Part shown: one piece after another, positions 1 through 8,428 of the stretch
Layout of the letters: each line of letters opens with the position of its first letter
How positions within the stretch are numbered: the stretch's first letter is position 1
Made by a program: the position numbers and the translations under genes
Origin: Mycetocola_B reblochoni
Lineage (GTDB): Bacteria; Actinomycetota; Actinomycetes; Actinomycetales; Microbacteriaceae
Length of the DNA stretch: 64,000 nt
Assembly (NCBI RefSeq): GCF_003667525.1
Contig: NZ_RCUW01000001.1
Span: 310,001-374,000 of the forward strand
Direction of reading: 5' to 3'
The notes under the pieces: model-generated
What the model saw: only the letters and a program-made list of their open reading frames with translations
What the model was told of the DNA's origin: nothing
Databases searched by the model: none

Positions 1-832
1 TGACCTTGCCGAAGGTGAACAGGTCCGGCTGGTAGAGCCCGTCGCGCTCGACGGACAGCCCCCAGTAGCCGGCCGGGTGCACGCGGAAGCCGGTCAGCAC
101 CTCGTCGAGGATGACAAGCGCACCGTGTTCGTGCGCGATCTCGACCAGCGCCCGGTTGAAGCCCGGCTCCGGCTCGACGACGCCCATGTTCGCCGCCGCC
201 GCCTCGACGATGACGGCGGCGATGTTGTCACCGTGCTCCGCGAAGACCGTGCGCACGGCACCGAGGTCGTTGTAGTCGATGACGAGCGTCTGCGCCGCGG
301 TGGCGGCCGTCACACCGGCGGAGCCGGGAAGGGCCAGCGTGGCGATGCCGGAGCCGGCGGCGGCGAGCAGCCCGTCCGAGTGGCCGTGGTAGTGCCCGGC
401 GAACTTGACCAGCAGCTCACGGCCGGTCGCCCCGCGCGCCAGCCGGATGGCGCTCATCGTCGCCTCCGTCCCGGTCGACACCAGGCGCAGCTTCTCGATC
501 GGGTTCACGCCCGCGGCACTCACGCGCGAGCGGATCAGCTCGGCCAGCACCGTCTCGCTCGGCGTCGAGGCGCCGAAGCTCAGCCCGCGCGCGGCCGCCT
601 CCTGCACCGCGGCGACGACGTGCGGCTCGGCGTGCCCGAGCAGCGCCGGACCCCACGAGGCGACGAGGTCGACATACACGTTGCCCTCCGCGTCGGTCAC
701 CCGCGGGCCGGAGGCGGACACGAGGAAGCGCGGCGTGCCGCCCACGGATCCGTAGGCGCGCACGGGCGAGTTCACCCCGCCGGGGATCGACGCGCGGGCG
801 GCGGTGAAGAGGTCGTCGTTGCTTGTGGTCAC
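1..832 (-). CDS. hemL: Glutamate-1-semialdehyde 2,1-aminomutase, partial
   Basis: PLP enzyme that turns glutamate-1-semialdehyde into 5-aminolevulinate, the last step of the C5 route begun by HemA. It starts at GTG (830-832), with a GAGGAGC stretch just upstream. The product opens with an aminomutase-type N-terminus (SIPGGVNSPVRA), then GTEATMSAIRLARG and the LDEVLTGFR segment that contains the PLP-pyridine Asp. The window edge falls one codon after the FGK motif, so the Schiff-base Lys (Lys276) is just present. About 277 of the usual ~430-440 residues are visible; the C-terminus lies off the edge. It follows hemB by 89 bp on the same strand and is probably co-transcribed with it. Confidence 0.96.
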   Translation of the reverse strand, partial: MTTSNDDLFTAARASIPGGVNSPVRAYGSVGGTPRFLVSASGPRVTDAEGNVYVDLVASWGPALLGHAEPHVVAAVQEAAARGLSFGASTPSETVLAELIRSRVSAAGVNPIEKLRLVSTGTEATMSAIRLARGATGRELLVKFAGHYHGHSDGLLAAAGSGIATLALPGSAGVTAATAAQTLVIDYNDLGAVRTVFAEHGDNIAAVIVEAAAANMGVVEPEPGFNRALVEIAHEHGALVILDEVLTGFRVHPAGYWGLSVERDGLYQPDLFTFGKV

Positions 833-921
833 GGTGGTGCTCCTCGTGCTCTGTCGGATGGGTTCGGGCGGGCAGCGGGCGGCCGTATGCCGGATGGGTC
901 AGACGCCCGGCGCGGCCAGGC

Positions 922-1896
922 TCAGCGCAGCCGCGTGGCGACCTCGACGGCCGCATACGTCAGGATCGCGTCAGCCCCGGCACGCTTGATGCCGATCAGC
1001 GCCTCGTCGATGGCGCGCTCGCGGTCGATCCAGCCGTTCGCGGCGGCGGCCTCGATCATCGCGTACTCCCCCGACACCTGGTACGCCCACACCGGGAGCT
1101 CGCTCGCGGCGGACACGTCGGCGAGCACGTCGAGGTAGCTCATCGCCGGCTTCACCATGAGCACGTCGGCGCCCTCGGCGGCGTCCAGCGTCGCCTCGCG
1201 CAGCCCCTCGCGCCGGTTGCCCGGGTCCATCTGGTAGCTGCGCCTGTCGCCGGACAGCTGCGAGTCGACGGCGTCGCGGAACGGCCCGTAGAACGCCGAG
1301 GCGTACTTCGCCGAGTAGGCCAGGATCGACACGTCCTCGAAGCCGTGGCTGTCGAGCGCGTCGCGGATGACGCCGACCTGGCCGTCCATCATCCCGCTCG
1401 GCGCCACCATGTGCGCCCCCGCGCGCGCCTGGGCGACCGCCATGTCGTAGTACCTGGCCAGGCTCGCGTCGTTGTCGACCCTGCCGTGCTCGTCGAGGAC
1501 GCCGCAGTGGCCGTGGTCGGTGAACTCGTCCAGGCACAGATCGGTCTGGATGACCAACGCGTCGCCGAGCTCCGCACGCAGCAGAGCGGTCGCGACGTTG
1601 AGGATGCCGTGCTCGTCGGTGGCCCCGGTGCCCTCCGCGTCGCGGACCGCGGGGACGCCGAACAGGTTGAGCCCGCCGATGCCGGCCTCCGCCGCCTCGA
1701 CGGCCGCGCGCCGGAGCGAGTCGAGGTCGTGCTGGACGACGCCGGGCATCGAGGCGATCGGCAGCGGCCCGTCGATGCCCTCGCGCACGAACATCGGCAG
1801 GATCAGCTCGGCCGGGTGCAGCCGCGTCTCGGAGACGAGACGGCGCATGGCGGGGGTGGTGCGGAGACGGCGGGGACGGTCGACGGGGAAGCTCAC
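922..1896 (-). CDS. hemB: Delta-aminolevulinic acid dehydratase (porphobilinogen synthase)
   Basis: Condenses two 5-aminolevulinate into porphobilinogen in the cytosol. The 324 residues are full length. The two Schiff-base lysines are Lys197 (AYSAKYASAFYGP) and Lys249 (MVKPAMSYLD). The metal loop DLCLDEFTDHGHCG keeps Cys121 and Cys131 but has Asp123 where the three-cysteine zinc site has its middle Cys. It starts at GTG 1896. The hexamer TAGGCT ends 6 nt before this codon and there is no Shine-Dalgarno sequence, so the message is probably leaderless and hemB heads a hemB-hemL transcript. The other heme genes lie 3.5 kb away, across an MFS/reductase/phosphatase insertion. Confidence 0.97.
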   Translation of the reverse strand: MSFPVDRPRRLRTTPAMRRLVSETRLHPAELILPMFVREGIDGPLPIASMPGVVQHDLDSLRRAAVEAAEAGIGGLNLFGVPAVRDAEGTGATDEHGILNVATALLRAELGDALVIQTDLCLDEFTDHGHCGVLDEHGRVDNDASLARYYDMAVAQARAGAHMVAPSGMMDGQVGVIRDALDSHGFEDVSILAYSAKYASAFYGPFRDAVDSQLSGDRRSYQMDPGNRREGLREATLDAAEGADVLMVKPAMSYLDVLADVSAASELPVWAYQVSGEYAMIEAAAANGWIDRERAIDEALIGIKRAGADAILTYAAVEVATRLR

Positions 1897-1902
1897 CCGT
1901 CC

Positions 1903-1908
1903 AGCCTA
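1903..1908 (-). promoter_or_regulatory. -10 hexamer of a leaderless hemB promoter
   Basis: TAGGCT on the minus strand, followed by exactly 6 nt (GGACGG) and the hemB GTG. It has the A at position 2 and T at position 6 expected of an actinobacterial TANNNT -10 box. I see no convincing -35 box. Confidence 0.55.
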
Positions 1909-1960
1909 CGCTCCCCCTCCGGCGCCTCCTCGTCACCGAATCGTCGGAGGAATACGGAAT

Positions 1961-1979
1961 ACTGTCGGTGACCGACAGT
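1961..1979. promoter_or_regulatory. Perfect 19-bp inverted repeat, candidate TetR-type operator
   Basis: ACTGTCGGT-G-ACCGACAGT: two 9-bp arms that match completely around one central base. It sits in the 309-bp gap between hemB and the divergent MFS exporter, about 230 bp before the exporter start, in a locally AT-richer patch (GGAATACGGAATACTG). Its size and symmetry fit a TetR dimer site, and DHA2 exporters are commonly TetR-controlled. No regulator gene adjoins it, so the repressor would be encoded elsewhere. Confidence 0.55.
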
Positions 1980-2205
1980 TCTACCCAGAGCGCTCTGTGC
2001 CGTTCACGGCGGCGGCACCGAGCGCACGGGCCCCGTCCCGCCTCCCCGCGTCACTCTCGGTGACGCTCACCGCCGCCGCACTTTCCGTTTCCATCACCTG
2101 CCACGCACCCCGGACGGCCAGCAGCCGTCGCCTGGACGCACAGCGCAGCACAGCACAGCACAGCAACCGCACACCACCATGCAACCGAGAGGTCACCACC
2201 AACCG
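1980..2205 (+). other. Gene-free, C-rich leader of the MFS exporter
   Basis: With the operator, this makes up the 309-bp gap 1897-2205. The plus strand turns C-rich and G-poor towards the gene, with a short CAGCA-type repeat around 2145-2170. I find no coding signal; a minus-strand ORF here is a shadow that runs on through the exporter. It looks like a long untranslated leader. Confidence 0.4.
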
Positions 2206-3750
2206 ATGAGCCGCGACAGCACATCCACACCGCCCCGCCTGAGCGGGCTCGAGCGACGGGTCATCGGCCTGCTGCTCGTGGCCGCCTTCGTCGTCATCCT
2301 CAACGAGACGATCATGGGCGTCGCCCTGCCCATGATCATGGAGGAGCTGTCGATCACCGCGGCGACGGGGCAGTGGCTCTCGACGGCGTTCATGCTGACG
2401 ATGGCCATCGTCGCGCCGACCACCGGCTACATCCTGCAGCGCTTCCGGCTGCGACCGGTGTTCATCACCGCGATGTCGCTGTTCACCACCGGAACGCTGA
2501 TCGCGGGGCTGTCTTCGGCCTTCGCACCGCTGCTGCTCGGCCGCATCGTCCAGGCCAGCGGGACGGCGATCATGATGCCGCTGCTCATGACGACGATCCT
2601 CACCATCGTGCCGCCGGCCTCGCGAGGCCGCATCATGGGCGCCGTGTCCATCGTCATCTCCGTCGCGCCGGCCATCGGGCCGACCGTCTCCGGCTTCATC
2701 CTGCAGTCGCTGTCCTGGCAGTGGCTGTTCCTCAGCGTCCTTCCGGTCGCCGTCATCGCGCTCGTGCTCGGCCTCATCTGGCTGCGCAACATCACCGAGA
2801 CCCGCCCCGGCCACCTCGACATCCCCTCGGTCGGCCTCAGCGTCCTCGCCTTCGGCGGCATCATCTTCGGGCTGAGCAGCTTCGGCGAGGCGGCGGGCGG
2901 CGAGCAGCTGCTGTCGCCGTGGATCCCGCTCGGCGCCGGCCTCGTCGCGCTCGCCCTGTTCATCTGGCGTCAGCTCGCGCTGGCGCCCTCCGGACGCGCA
3001 CTGCTCGACCTGCGGGCCTTCGCCCGGCCGGTGTTCCGCCTCAACATCGCCGTCATCGTGATCGTCATGTTCGCGCTGTTCGGCAGCATCATCGTGCTGC
3101 CCATCTACCTGCAGACCGTCCTCGGCCTGAGCACGCTGCAGACCGGCCTCATGCTGCTCCCCGGCGGCATCGTCATGGGTGTCATGGCGCCGTTCGTCGG
3201 CCGCGCCTTCGACCGCATCGGCGCCAGGCCGCTCGTCATCCCCGGCTCGATCATCGCCGCGGCGGCGCTGTGGGGCCTGGCCTCCCTCACCGAGGCGAGC
3301 GACCCGCTGATGGTGATCGCCGTGCACGTTGTCCTCAACATCGGCCTGGCGCTGATGTTCACGCCGCTGATGACCTCCGCCCTCGGCTCGCTGCCGCACG
3401 AGCTGTACTCGCACGGCTCCGCGATCTTCGGCACCATCCAGCAGCTCGCCGCCGCCGCGGGCACGGCGATCTTCATCACGGTGATGTCGCTGGCCAGCGC
3501 GGGCGCCCTCGAGTCCGGTGCCGAGCCGCTCGCGGCGACGGAGAAGGGCATCCAGGCGGCGTTCCTCACCGGCGCCATCGTGGCCACGGTCACCGTGGTG
3601 GTCACGCTGTTCGTCCGCAAGAGCGTCCCCGAGGCCGCGGACGCGACCCCTGCCGAGGACGCCGACTCCGCGCTGACGGCGTCGGCCGCGACGCCCGCGA
3701 CCGGGTCGATCCCCGTCGTCGAAGCGCCGGAGCGTGACGAGCGCGGCTGA
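2206..3750 (+). CDS. MFS drug exporter, DHA2 (14-helix EmrB/QacA-like) family
   Basis: Proton-coupled efflux permease of the inner membrane; substrate unknown. The 514-residue protein has about 14 hydrophobic helices. Near the N-terminus it has the motif-C-like stretch NETIMGVALPMIMEEL and QWLSTAFMLTMA, then GRIVQASGTAIMMPLL and the antiporter motif SVAPAIGPTVSGF, all typical of DHA2 exporters. The hydrophilic C-terminal tail (last ~35 residues) is rich in Ala, Asp and Glu. I chose ATG 2206 (MSRDST) over the in-frame ATG 2179 because GAGAGG lies 13 nt upstream of the former and nothing useful precedes the latter. A perfect inverted repeat upstream suggests repression relieved by a substrate. 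It ends at a strong shared terminator. Confidence 0.9.
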   Translation: MSRDSTSTPPRLSGLERRVIGLLLVAAFVVILNETIMGVALPMIMEELSITAATGQWLSTAFMLTMAIVAPTTGYILQRFRLRPVFITAMSLFTTGTLIAGLSSAFAPLLLGRIVQASGTAIMMPLLMTTILTIVPPASRGRIMGAVSIVISVAPAIGPTVSGFILQSLSWQWLFLSVLPVAVIALVLGLIWLRNITETRPGHLDIPSVGLSVLAFGGIIFGLSSFGEAAGGEQLLSPWIPLGAGLVALALFIWRQLALAPSGRALLDLRAFARPVFRLNIAVIVIVMFALFGSIIVLPIYLQTVLGLSTLQTGLMLLPGGIVMGVMAPFVGRAFDRIGARPLVIPGSIIAAAALWGLASLTEASDPLMVIAVHVVLNIGLALMFTPLMTSALGSLPHELYSHGSAIFGTIQQLAAAAGTAIFITVMSLASAGALESGAEPLAATEKGIQAAFLTGAIVATVTVVVTLFVRKSVPEAADATPAEDADSALTASAATPATGSIPVVEAPERDERG

Positions 3751-3763
3751 GTCGAGCAGCAGG

Positions 3764-3814
3764 CGAACACACGACGGCCCGGCCCCGAGAGGGGGCCGGG
3801 CCGTCGTGTGTTCG
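3764..3814. terminator. Bidirectional terminator hairpin
   Basis: A perfect 23-bp stem with a 5-nt loop (GAGAG); the 5' arm begins CGAACACACGACGG. It lies between the convergent MFS gene (ends 3750) and aldo-keto reductase gene (ends 3827), so it can serve both strands. Confidence 0.9.
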
Positions 3815-3826
3815 CGGCCGAGCCGG

Positions 3827-4663
3827 TCAGGCGCGGTTCATCGTCGCCGGGTCCGGCCCGACCCGGCCGCCGGACTCGAGGGCGTCGATCCGCTCCAGGT
3901 CCTCACCGGGCAGCACCACGTCGACGGAGGCGAGGTTCTCGGCGATGCGCGACGGCGTCACCGACTTGGGGATGACGATCCTGCCGCTGGCCAGGTGCCA
4001 GGCGAGGATCGCCTGCGCGGGCGTGACACCGTTGCGCTCGGCGATCTCGACCACCACCGGGTCGCTGAGCGCACCCCCCTGGCCGAGGGGGCTCCACGCC
4101 TCCGTCGCGATGCCCAGCCGGATGTTCGCGCTCACCACCTCGCGCTGCTGCAGCGCGGGGTGCAGTTCGATCTGGTTGACCGCGGGGACCGTCCCGCCGA
4201 GGGCGACGACGGCGTCCAGGTGCTCGGGGAGGAAGTTCGAGACGCCGATCGCCCGTGCCCTGCCGTCGGCGAGTACGCCCTCGAGCGCCGTCCAGGTCTC
4301 CAGATACAGCCCCCGCTCCGGCGTGGGCCAGTGGATGAGGTACAGGTCGACGGCGTCGAGGCCGAGCAGCTCGAGGCTGCGGTCGACCGCCGCCGGGGCC
4401 GACGCGGAGCCCTGGTCCGAGTTCCAGAGCTTGGTGGTGACGAAGATCTCGTCCCTGGGGATCCCCGACGCCGCGATGGCACGGCCGACACCGCGCTCGT
4501 TGCCGTAGAGCGTCGCGGTGTCGATGCTGCGATACCCCGCCTCGAGCGCCGTCGAGACGACGCCCTCCGCCTCGGAGTCGTCGACCTTGTACACGCCGAA
4601 GCCGATCTGGGGGATGACGGCGCCGGTGTTGAGGGTGATCTGCGGGATAGTCATGTCCTCCAT
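3827..4663 (-). CDS. Aldo/keto reductase (2,5-diketo-D-gluconate reductase-like)
   Basis: Cytosolic NADPH-dependent carbonyl reductase with a TIM-barrel fold. The 278 residues show the family tetrad: Asp and Tyr in SIDTATLYGNERGVG, Lys in FVTTKLWN and His in YLIHWPTP. The C-terminal cofactor segment is IVIPKSVTPSRIAENL. The upstream open frame is GC-rich noise, so I start at ATG 4663 (MEDMTIPQ); ATG 4654 (MTIPQITLNTG) is an equally good alternative with GGAGG just before it. The true substrate cannot be read from sequence. It is convergent with the MFS exporter and divergent from the phosphatase. Confidence 0.9.
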   Translation of the reverse strand: MEDMTIPQITLNTGAVIPQIGFGVYKVDDSEAEGVVSTALEAGYRSIDTATLYGNERGVGRAIAASGIPRDEIFVTTKLWNSDQGSASAPAAVDRSLELLGLDAVDLYLIHWPTPERGLYLETWTALEGVLADGRARAIGVSNFLPEHLDAVVALGGTVPAVNQIELHPALQQREVVSANIRLGIATEAWSPLGQGGALSDPVVVEIAERNGVTPAQAILAWHLASGRIVIPKSVTPSRIAENLASVDVVLPGEDLERIDALESGGRVGPDPATMNRA

Positions 4664-4822
4664 GATGCGCGCCCCCGGCCGCCGATGCACACGATGTCCC
4701 CCGGTGACGCCCCGCCGCGCGCCGACCGGAACCCCGCGGACGCCCCGTCTCGCCTCGACCCGTCGCTGCGTCACCCCGCCGCGCCGACGGGCACCCGGCG
4801 CTCACGCCGAGCCCCGGTGCGG

Positions 4823-4828
4823 CAGGAT
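4823..4828 (+). promoter_or_regulatory. Possible -10 hexamer, leaderless phosphatase
   Basis: CAGGAT followed by 6 nt (GGAGGG) and GTG 4835. It lacks the first T of TANNNT but keeps the key A and T. The same bases include AGGA, so a leadered start with a Shine-Dalgarno sequence is equally possible. Confidence 0.3.
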
Positions 4829-4834
4829 GGAGGG

Positions 4835-5392
4835 GTGACTCTGGGATTCGTACGACACGGCCAAACCGACTGGAACCTCGCGGGGCGGCTGCAGGGCTCC
4901 AGCGACATCCCCCTCAACGACACCGGGCGGCAGCAGGCCAGGGACGCCGTCGAGGTGCTGCGCGACCACGGTGACCGCTGGAGCGCCGTCGTCAGCTCGC
5001 CGCTGTCGCGCGCCCGCGAGACGGCGGAGATCATCGCGGACGGCCTCGGCCTCGAGCTCGGGCCGAGCTACCACGAGCTCATCGAGCGCGACTACGGCGA
5101 GGCCGAGGGCGTCGTCGAGGCCGAGGTGGAGCGCAGCTGGCCGGGTAAGAGCGCACCGTTCATCGAGCGGCTGGAGTCCGTCGTGGGCCGCGGTCTCTCC
5201 GGACTGGAACGCGTCGCGGCCGACTACCCCGACGCCGACGTGGTCGTCGTCTGCCACGGCACGATCATCCGCTACACCCTCGCCGAGATCGCCGGCCGCG
5301 AGCTGCCGCCGATCCGCAACGGAGCGGTCTCGACCGTCGAGCACGACGGTGCCGCCTGGGACGTCACGACCGTCAACGACCTGCCGCTGTAG
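4835..5392 (+). CDS. Histidine phosphatase family protein (phosphoglycerate-mutase-like)
   Basis: Phosphate-monoester hydrolase of the branch 2H phosphatase superfamily; physiological substrate unknown. The 185 residues open with FVRHGQTDWN, which carries the phospho-accepting His of the RHG motif, then LQGSSDIPLNDTGRQQA, SPLSRARETAEII (second Arg), a catalytic acid region (HELIERDYGEAEG) and the second His in VVVCHGTIIR. The length suits a CobC/GpmB-like member rather than true glycolytic mutase. It starts at GTG 4835; the long open frame upstream has no coding character. It is convergent with hemD. Confidence 0.88.
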   Translation: MTLGFVRHGQTDWNLAGRLQGSSDIPLNDTGRQQARDAVEVLRDHGDRWSAVVSSPLSRARETAEIIADGLGLELGPSYHELIERDYGEAEGVVEAEVERSWPGKSAPFIERLESVVGRGLSGLERVAADYPDADVVVVCHGTIIRYTLAEIAGRELPPIRNGAVSTVEHDGAAWDVTTVNDLPL

Positions 5393-5415
5393 AGCCTGAG
5401 CGGCACGGACCGCGA

Positions 5416-5434
5416 GTCCGCCGGCGCAGCGGAC
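5416..5434. terminator. Small hairpin between convergent genes
   Basis: GTCCGC-CGGCGCA-GCGGAC: a 6-bp stem with a 7-nt loop in the 64-bp gap between the phosphatase and hemD stops. No T tract; weak evidence. Confidence 0.35.
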
Positions 5435-5456
5435 GTCGGGCACAGGCCGCCGCGAG

Positions 5457-6254
5457 TCAGTCCGCGCGGGGCTCCGGCTCGGGCAGACCGTTCACCGCGA
5501 CGTCGGTCACCGCGTCCAGCAGCGCCGTCACCGTCTGCTCGGGCGAGACCAGGTGCACGGTGAGCCCGGCGTCCTCCGCGTCGCGCTGCGTGCGCGGGCC
5601 GATCGCCGCGACCAGCGTCGTCTCCGGGAGCACCCCGAACTGCGCGGCCACCTGCTCGGCGACCGAGCCGCTCGTGACCAGGATCGCGTTCGTCTTGCCA
5701 TCGAGGACGTCCTGACGGACCCGCTCGGACACCTGCTCGCCCACGGTGCGGTACGCCACGACGGAGTCGACGTCGTGCCCGGCCGCGATCAGCCCCTGCG
5801 TGAGCAGCGGCTTCGCCAGCTCGGAGCGCAGCGTGAGGATGCGCCGGGCGCGCGGCTCCCTCGCCGTCAGCGCGGCGAGGAGCCCCATCGCGGAGTTCTC
5901 CCCCGAGGGGACCAGGTCGACGCGGTACCCCATCGCCTGCAGTGCGGCCGCCGTCGTCTCCCCGACCGCGGCGACACGCGTGGCCTCAGGGATGGTGACG
6001 TTCTGGGAGAAGATCACGTCGACCGTCGTGGCACTGGTCATGGTCAGCCAGTCGTAGCGCCCGGCCTCCAGGTCGTGCAGCGCCTCGGTCAACGCCGCGG
6101 GGTCCTCCGTCGGAGCGAAGTTGATCATCGGCGCGACCACCGGCGTCGCCCCACGACGGCGCAGCTCCGCGGCGACGCCGTCGCCCCACGGGCCGCCGCG
6201 CGGCACGAGGATCCGCCAGCCCGCGAGCGGCCTCTCCATCGACTCAGAACTCAT
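5457..6254 (-). CDS. hemD: Uroporphyrinogen-III synthase
   Basis: Cyclises hydroxymethylbilane with inversion of ring D to give uroporphyrinogen III. The 265 residues have the two-lobed HemD pattern: an N-terminal RILVPRGGPWGDGVAAELR segment, SATTVDVIF, AAVGETTAAALQAMGY, then the lobe with DAILVTSGSVAEQV-like spacing and AAIGPRTQRDAEDAGL near the C-terminus. HemD is poorly conserved, but its position directly after hemC settles the call. ATG 6254 is 6 nt after the hemC stop, so it is probably translationally coupled. It is the last gene of the hemQ-cpfC-hemC-hemD run. Confidence 0.93.
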   Translation of the reverse strand: MSSESMERPLAGWRILVPRGGPWGDGVAAELRRRGATPVVAPMINFAPTEDPAALTEALHDLEAGRYDWLTMTSATTVDVIFSQNVTIPEATRVAAVGETTAAALQAMGYRVDLVPSGENSAMGLLAALTAREPRARRILTLRSELAKPLLTQGLIAAGHDVDSVVAYRTVGEQVSERVRQDVLDGKTNAILVTSGSVAEQVAAQFGVLPETTLVAAIGPRTQRDAEDAGLTVHLVSPEQTVTALLDAVTDVAVNGLPEPEPRAD

Positions 6255-6260
6255 GACAGG

Positions 6261-7250
6261 TCATCCCAGGGGTGCAAGGGCCGCGGCCCCGCTGTCGAGC
6301 AGGGCCTCGGCGATCGACGCCCCCAGGTGGTGTGCTGTGCCGGCCGGGGGTGTTGTGCTCGTCCCATAGTAGGGGTCGTCGGCCGGGTCCGTCGCCGATC
6401 CGGCGAGGAGCGCTGCCCGCTCCGCACTGCGGGTGAGGCTGAGCGCCTCACTGCCGTCGAGCGCGTAGACGGCGGCCGTCGCGGTGATCCCGTCCGCCGA
6501 CACCGAGGCGTGGGCGCCGACCGGGGCGGCACAGCCCGCGTCGAGACGGGCGAGCACGGACCGCTCGGTCTCCGCGGCGAGGGCACTGTCGGTGTCGTGG
6601 ATGGCCGCGACCGCCGCGCGGATGCGCGGGTCGTGCAGGGAGGAGGTGCGGACCTCGACCGCGAGCGCGCCCTGCGCCGGCGCCGTCGGCCAGTCGTCCA
6701 GGTCGAAGCGCTCGGTGATGTGCTCGTCCCTGCCGAGCCGCACCAGCCCGGCGACGGCGAGGATGACGGCGTCGAGACGGCCAGAGGTCACCAGGCCCAG
6801 ACGGGTGTCGACGTTGCCCCTCACGTCGACGACCTCGATGTCGGGGCGGCGGCGGCGCAGCTGCGCCTGCCGCCGGGGCGAGCCCGTGCCGACGCGTGCG
6901 CCGCGAGGCAGCTCGTCGAGGGTGAGGCCGTCGCGCGCGCAGAGCGCGTCCCTCGCGTCCTCCCGCCGCGGGACCGCGGCGATGCTGAGCCCCGGCGCCG
7001 GTGCCGTCGGCAGGTCCTTCATCGAGTGGACGACGAGGTCGCAGTTGCCCTCGAGCAGGAACTCGCGGAGCGCGGTCGCGAACACGCCCGTCCCGCCGAG
7101 GCTCGCCAGCGACTCGCGCGACACGTCGCCGTGCGTGGTGACCAGGACGAGCTCGGCCGGCTCGCCCGTGGCCTCCGCGATCCACCGGGCGACGTCCCCG
7201 GCCTGCGCGGTGGCGAGGGCGCTGCCGCGGGTTCCGACGAGGAAGGTCAC
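6261..7250 (-). CDS. hemC: Porphobilinogen deaminase (hydroxymethylbilane synthase)
   Basis: Polymerises four porphobilinogens into hydroxymethylbilane. The product is 329 residues. It begins VTFLVGTRGSALA and has HSMKDLPT with the catalytic Asp (Asp79), GTGSPRRQAQL, and Cys240 in LDAGCAAPVGAHA, which carries the dipyrromethane cofactor. The GTG at 7250 overlaps the ferrochelatase stop by 4 bp (GTGA). The residues between about 265 and 320 are Ala- and Thr-rich, slightly longer than in enteric HemC. Confidence 0.97.
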   Translation of the reverse strand: MTFLVGTRGSALATAQAGDVARWIAEATGEPAELVLVTTHGDVSRESLASLGGTGVFATALREFLLEGNCDLVVHSMKDLPTAPAPGLSIAAVPRREDARDALCARDGLTLDELPRGARVGTGSPRRQAQLRRRRPDIEVVDVRGNVDTRLGLVTSGRLDAVILAVAGLVRLGRDEHITERFDLDDWPTAPAQGALAVEVRTSSLHDPRIRAAVAAIHDTDSALAAETERSVLARLDAGCAAPVGAHASVSADGITATAAVYALDGSEALSLTRSAERAALLAGSATDPADDPYYGTSTTPPAGTAHHLGASIAEALLDSGAAALAPLG

Positions 7251-8428
7251 GGAGCGATCCCCGCGATGGCCGGCTTCGGGTCGAACTTGCCGTTGACGCA
7301 GCAGCCGGGACGGCAGATGTCGTACCACGGACCCAGCTCGGTCTCGGCGGGCCGCTCGTCCAGCGGAACGCCGTTCACGCGCTCCATGACCAGGTCGACC
7401 AGGCCGCTGACGAAGGCGGGGTGCACGCCGGGCGTCGGCACGCGCACGCCCGCGAGGCCGTGCTCGGCGGCGGTGGTCAGCGCCTCGTTGTCGAGGTCCC
7501 ACATGACCTCCATGTGGTCGCTGACGAAGCCGATCGGCACGATCACGACGGCCCTGCGCCCCGCGGAGGGCAGCTCGGCGATGGCATCGTTGATGTCGGG
7601 CTCCAGCCAGGGCTGGGTCGGCGGTCCGGAGCGGGACTGGTACACCATGCTCCACTCCAGCTCGGCGTCGAGGCCGAGCTCCGCCGTGACCGCCTGGTTG
7701 ACCGTGCGGGCGACGGCCAGGTGCTGGGCCACGTAGGCGCCCCCCGGAGGGAAGCAGCGCTCGCTCGGGCCCGAGCGGTCGGCGTCGGCGTTGGGGATCG
7801 AGTGCGTCGTGTACAGCACCTGGATGTCCGTCGCCGGGTCGAGATCGGGGTTCTGCGCGAGGAGCTCCCGCACGCCGGCGGTGGTCCCCTCGATGAACGG
7901 CGTGATGAAGCCGGGGTGGTCGAAGTACTGGCGCACCTTGTCGATCGACACCTCGCCGAGCAGGCCGGTCCGCTCCAGCGCGGTAGCCATGTCCTCGCGG
8001 TACTGACGATCGCTCGAGTAGGACGAGTACGCACTCGTCGCCAGGGTGAGCAGCGTGCGGAAGCCCCTGTCGTAGGCCTCCTGGACCGCGTCGGTGATGT
8101 ACGGCTCCCAGTTGCGGTTGCCCCAGATCACCGGCAGGTCGATGCCGCGCGAGGCGAGCTCGGCCTCGAGCGCCGCCTTGAGCTGCCGGTTGTGCTCGTT
8201 GATGGGGCTCACGCCGCCGAAGTGACGGTAGTGCTCCCCCACCTCCTCCAGGCGCTCCTCCGGGATGCCGCGGCCACCGGTGACGTTGCGCAGGAAGGGG
8301 ATGACATCCTCCTGGCCCTCGGGCCCGCCGAACCCGGCCAGGATGATCGCGTCGTAGGCGACGGGGACGGTGACGTGCTCCTCACCGGAGGCGGCGGCGG
8401 GGCTCGCGCCGAGGACGCGCTCGGTCAT
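7247..8428 (-). CDS. cpfC: Coproporphyrin III ferrochelatase
   Basis: Inserts Fe2+ into coproporphyrin III, the penultimate step of the coproporphyrin-dependent route; the hemQ neighbour marks this route rather than the protoporphyrin one. The 393 residues include AIILAGFGGPEGQEDVIPFL at the N-terminus, VLYTTHSIPNAD with the invariant His, and SDHMEVMWDLD with the metal-site Glu. The C-terminus carries a CxxxCC cluster (Cys372, Cys376, Cys377), the pattern known for [2Fe-2S] ligands in actinobacterial ferrochelatases; the fourth ligand may be the Cys in SERCFPPGG. ATG 8428 overlaps the hemQ stop (ATGA). Confidence 0.95.
   Translation of the reverse strand: MTERVLGASPAAASGEEHVTVPVAYDAIILAGFGGPEGQEDVIPFLRNVTGGRGIPEERLEEVGEHYRHFGGVSPINEHNRQLKAALEAELASRGIDLPVIWGNRNWEPYITDAVQEAYDRGFRTLLTLATSAYSSYSSDRQYREDMATALERTGLLGEVSIDKVRQYFDHPGFITPFIEGTTAGVRELLAQNPDLDPATDIQVLYTTHSIPNADADRSGPSERCFPPGGAYVAQHLAVARTVNQAVTAELGLDAELEWSMVYQSRSGPPTQPWLEPDINDAIAELPSAGRRAVVIVPIGFVSDHMEVMWDLDNEALTTAAEHGLAGVRVPTPGVHPAFVSGLVDLVMERVNGVPLDERPAETELGPWYDICRPGCCVNGKFDPKPAIAGIAP

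Noticed and set aside
1981..3414. A 477-residue minus-strand ORF over the MFS exporter
   Set aside because: It is the GC-rich antisense frame of a clear transporter, with Arg/Asp/His/Gln-rich low complexity and no ribosome-binding site.
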